Assembly: GCF_029213205.1 (NCBI RefSeq)
Contig: NZ_JARGNH010000020.1
Span: 1-64,000, forward strand
Length of the DNA: 64,000 nt
DNA from: Pseudooceanicola sp.
Lineage (GTDB): Bacteria > Pseudomonadota > Alphaproteobacteria > Rhodobacterales > Rhodobacteraceae
Direction: 5' to 3'
Below the pieces are notes generated by a model that saw only the letters and a list, made by a program, of their open reading frames with translations, was not told the origin of the DNA and ran no database searches. The position numbers and the translations under genes were made by a program. Positions 62,577 to 64,000 of the stretch are shown here, one piece after another (the stretch's first letter is position 1; each line of letters opens with the position of its first letter).

Positions 62577-63449
62577 TCAGCCCGGCTTGCGCAGGGTCAG
62601 GGTCGACCAGTCGCCAATTTCCTCGTGATGCACCGGCTCCAGCCCCGTGGCCTGATAGGCCGCCGAAACCTCATCCGCCTGATCGTTCAGCAGGCCGGAC
62701 AGGATCACATGGCCGCCCGGGGCCAGATGCGCCGCCATATCCCCGGCCAGGGCCAGCAGCGGCGCCTTGAGGATATTGGCGAGGATAATGTCATAGGGTG
62801 CCCCGGCGCGGATATCGCCATGGTCGAACCCGGTCGCCTCAACACAATGCACCCGCCCGGCCATGTCATTGGCGGCCAGATTGGCCAGCGCCACCTCGAC
62901 CGCGACCGGGTCGATGTCGCTGGCCAGCGGCGTCACCGGCCAGACCCGCGCCGCCGCCATCGCCAGCACCGCAGTGCCACAACCGATATCGGCCACCGCC
63001 GCCGGGGTGACCCCCGTCCCGGCCAACCGATCCAGCGCCCGCAGACAGCCCTGGGTGGTGCCGTGGTGGCCGGTGCCAAAGGCCATCGCCGCCTCGATCA
63101 GCAGCGGCACCGCATCGGCGGGCATCTTGTCGGCGTCGTGGCTGCCGTAAAGGAAAAACCGCCCGGCAATCACCGGTGCCAATTCCCGTTTCACATGCGC
63201 CACCCAATCGGTTTCCGGCAATTCGGAAATGGCGAAATCCCGGGCGTCGTGGATGCGGGCCAGCAGCGCCAGCCCGGCGGTGTCGGGCTTTTCGGTGAAA
63301 TAGGCGCCGACCTCCCAGAGGCCGGAGCCATCCTCGATCTCGAACACCCCGATGCCGGTCGGCTCGGGCGTCAGCGTTTCAAGCGCCTCGCCCAGGGCCT
63401 CGGCCGGGGCTTTGCCTGTCAGGGTGGTCAGGGCGGTAAAGGTGGTCAT
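62577..63449 (-). CDS. prmA: Ribosomal protein L11 methyltransferase
   Basis: 290 residues from the ATG at 63449 (frame open to 63539). It trimethylates ribosomal protein L11. N-terminal substrate-recognition domain (about 1-95), then FGTGHHGTTQGCLRALDRLA, SAM motif I ADIGCGTAVLAMAAARVWP, DIDPVAVEVALANLAAN and the NILKAPLLALAGDMAAHL block that is the PrmA signature. The gene lies 28 bp downstream of a MATE exporter gene on the same strand. Confidence 0.93.
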   Translation of the reverse strand: MTTFTALTTLTGKAPAEALGEALETLTPEPTGIGVFEIEDGSGLWEVGAYFTEKPDTAGLALLARIHDARDFAISELPETDWVAHVKRELAPVIAGRFFLYGSHDADKMPADAVPLLIEAAMAFGTGHHGTTQGCLRALDRLAGTGVTPAAVADIGCGTAVLAMAAARVWPVTPLASDIDPVAVEVALANLAANDMAGRVHCVEATGFDHGDIRAGAPYDIILANILKAPLLALAGDMAAHLAPGGHVILSGLLNDQADEVSAAYQATGLEPVHHEEIGDWSTLTLRKPG

Positions 63450-63477
63450 CGCGGCGCTCCTTGCAGTCGGACCGCGC

Positions 63478-64000
63478 TTAGGCCTGCGGTTCGGGCGCGT
63501 CAAGCGTGGCCGCAGCGCGATCGCGCAGCGACCGGACATAGCACCAGCCCAGCCAGGCCCCGACGGACCCGACGATTATCGCCGCCGCCGCCTGCCCCAG
63601 CACCACGCCGGTGGCGCCAAAAAACCCGCCCAGCCAGATTGCCAGCGGCCAGGTCGCCAGCCCGTCGCGCAGCCAATTGGTCAGCGTCGCCATCAGCGGC
63701 CGCCCCAGGTTGTTGAACGCAGCATTGGCGACGAACAATGCCCCGGTAAAGATCAGCGCCGGCGGCACGAAATGGGTAAAGGCCCACATCACCTCGGCCC
63801 CGGCATCGCTGAGGCCAAAGCCCCGGGTCAGCGCATCGGTCAGCAGCAACAGCAATACCCAGGCGGTAAGGGTATAACCGACGCAATATTTCAGCGCGTC
63901 CTTATAGGCCTGCGCCACCCGGTCCAGCCGCCCGCCACCGAAATTCTGCCCCAGAATGCCGCCAATCGCCCCGGAGAGCGCAAAGATGCCACCAAAGATC
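63478..64000 (-). CDS. MATE-family efflux transporter, C-terminal part
   Basis: The gene starts outside the window; about 174 C-terminal residues are visible. Near the edge the frame reads ALSGAIGGILGQNFGGGRLD, then VAQAYKDALKYCVGYTLTAW, PALIFTGALFVANAAFNNLG, RPLMATLTNWLRDGLATWPL and ATGVVLGQAAAAIIVGSVGA. The GQNFGGGR turn and the FNNLGRP loop are typical of MATE exporters, which use sodium or proton gradients to expel cationic drugs. Four or five membrane helices are present here. Confidence 0.85.
   Translation of the reverse strand, partial: IFGGIFALSGAIGGILGQNFGGGRLDRVAQAYKDALKYCVGYTLTAWVLLLLLTDALTRGFGLSDAGAEVMWAFTHFVPPALIFTGALFVANAAFNNLGRPLMATLTNWLRDGLATWPLAIWLGGFFGATGVVLGQAAAAIIVGSVGAWLGWCYVRSLRDRAAATLDAPEPQA

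Overview
The window looks like a GC-rich alphaproteobacterial chromosome, most likely Rhodobacteraceae (Rhodobacterales). The basis is the housekeeping gene order: ybgC-tolQ-tolR-tolA-tolB-pal-cpoB-tilS-ftsH, ruvC-ruvA-ruvB, pyrB with a dihydroorotase-like gene and plsY, and folD with fhs. The long GC-rich reading frames fit. Species cannot be decided from the window alone.

Positions 1-13,790 are accessory. A small HGG-STG zinc-finger gene, its stop-containing second copy and a membrane-anchored coiled-coil gene come first. From about 1,597 to 13,711 lies a 12.1 kb integrated element. Its right end is the 3' end of a tRNA-Ser(GCT) gene (13,698-13,787, minus strand) and its left end is a 15-bp copy of that tRNA end. 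Paired 9-bp direct repeats, presumed integrase arm sites, lie just inside both ends. The element holds a P4-type integrase; a complete type II-C CRISPR-Cas locus (antisense tracrRNA, cas9, cas1, cas2, 25 repeats with 24 spacers); two overlapping genes I do not recognise; two small helix-turn-helix proteins; and a second tyrosine recombinase. The CRISPR repeat ends, on the minus strand, in a -10-like TACAAT. This suggests each crRNA is transcribed from its own repeat, as known for Neisseria II-C systems.

Positions 13,790-27,570 look semi-accessory. They hold a dead IS481 element, a PHA synthase gene, and a divergent five-gene operon (membrane protein, TetR regulator, and a YhiI/RbbA/YhhJ-like ABC exporter) with a perfect 20-bp palindrome between the two units. 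LuxR and IS3 remnants and a macAB operon follow.

Positions 27,570-64,000 are mostly core genome: LysE exporter, uracil-DNA glycosylase, the pyrB operon, gshA, rsmE/ubiA divergent pair, an OmpA-family gene, pyk, a one-carbon cluster (folD, fhs), ftsH-tilS, the Tol-Pal envelope operon, a Hint-domain gene, ruvCAB, prmA and the end of a MATE exporter gene. Within this core are several small decayed genes: a chorismate mutase fragment between folD and fhs, a 305-bp tandem duplication carrying a broken start of the Hint gene, and two short frameshifted frames beside rsmE and ruvB.
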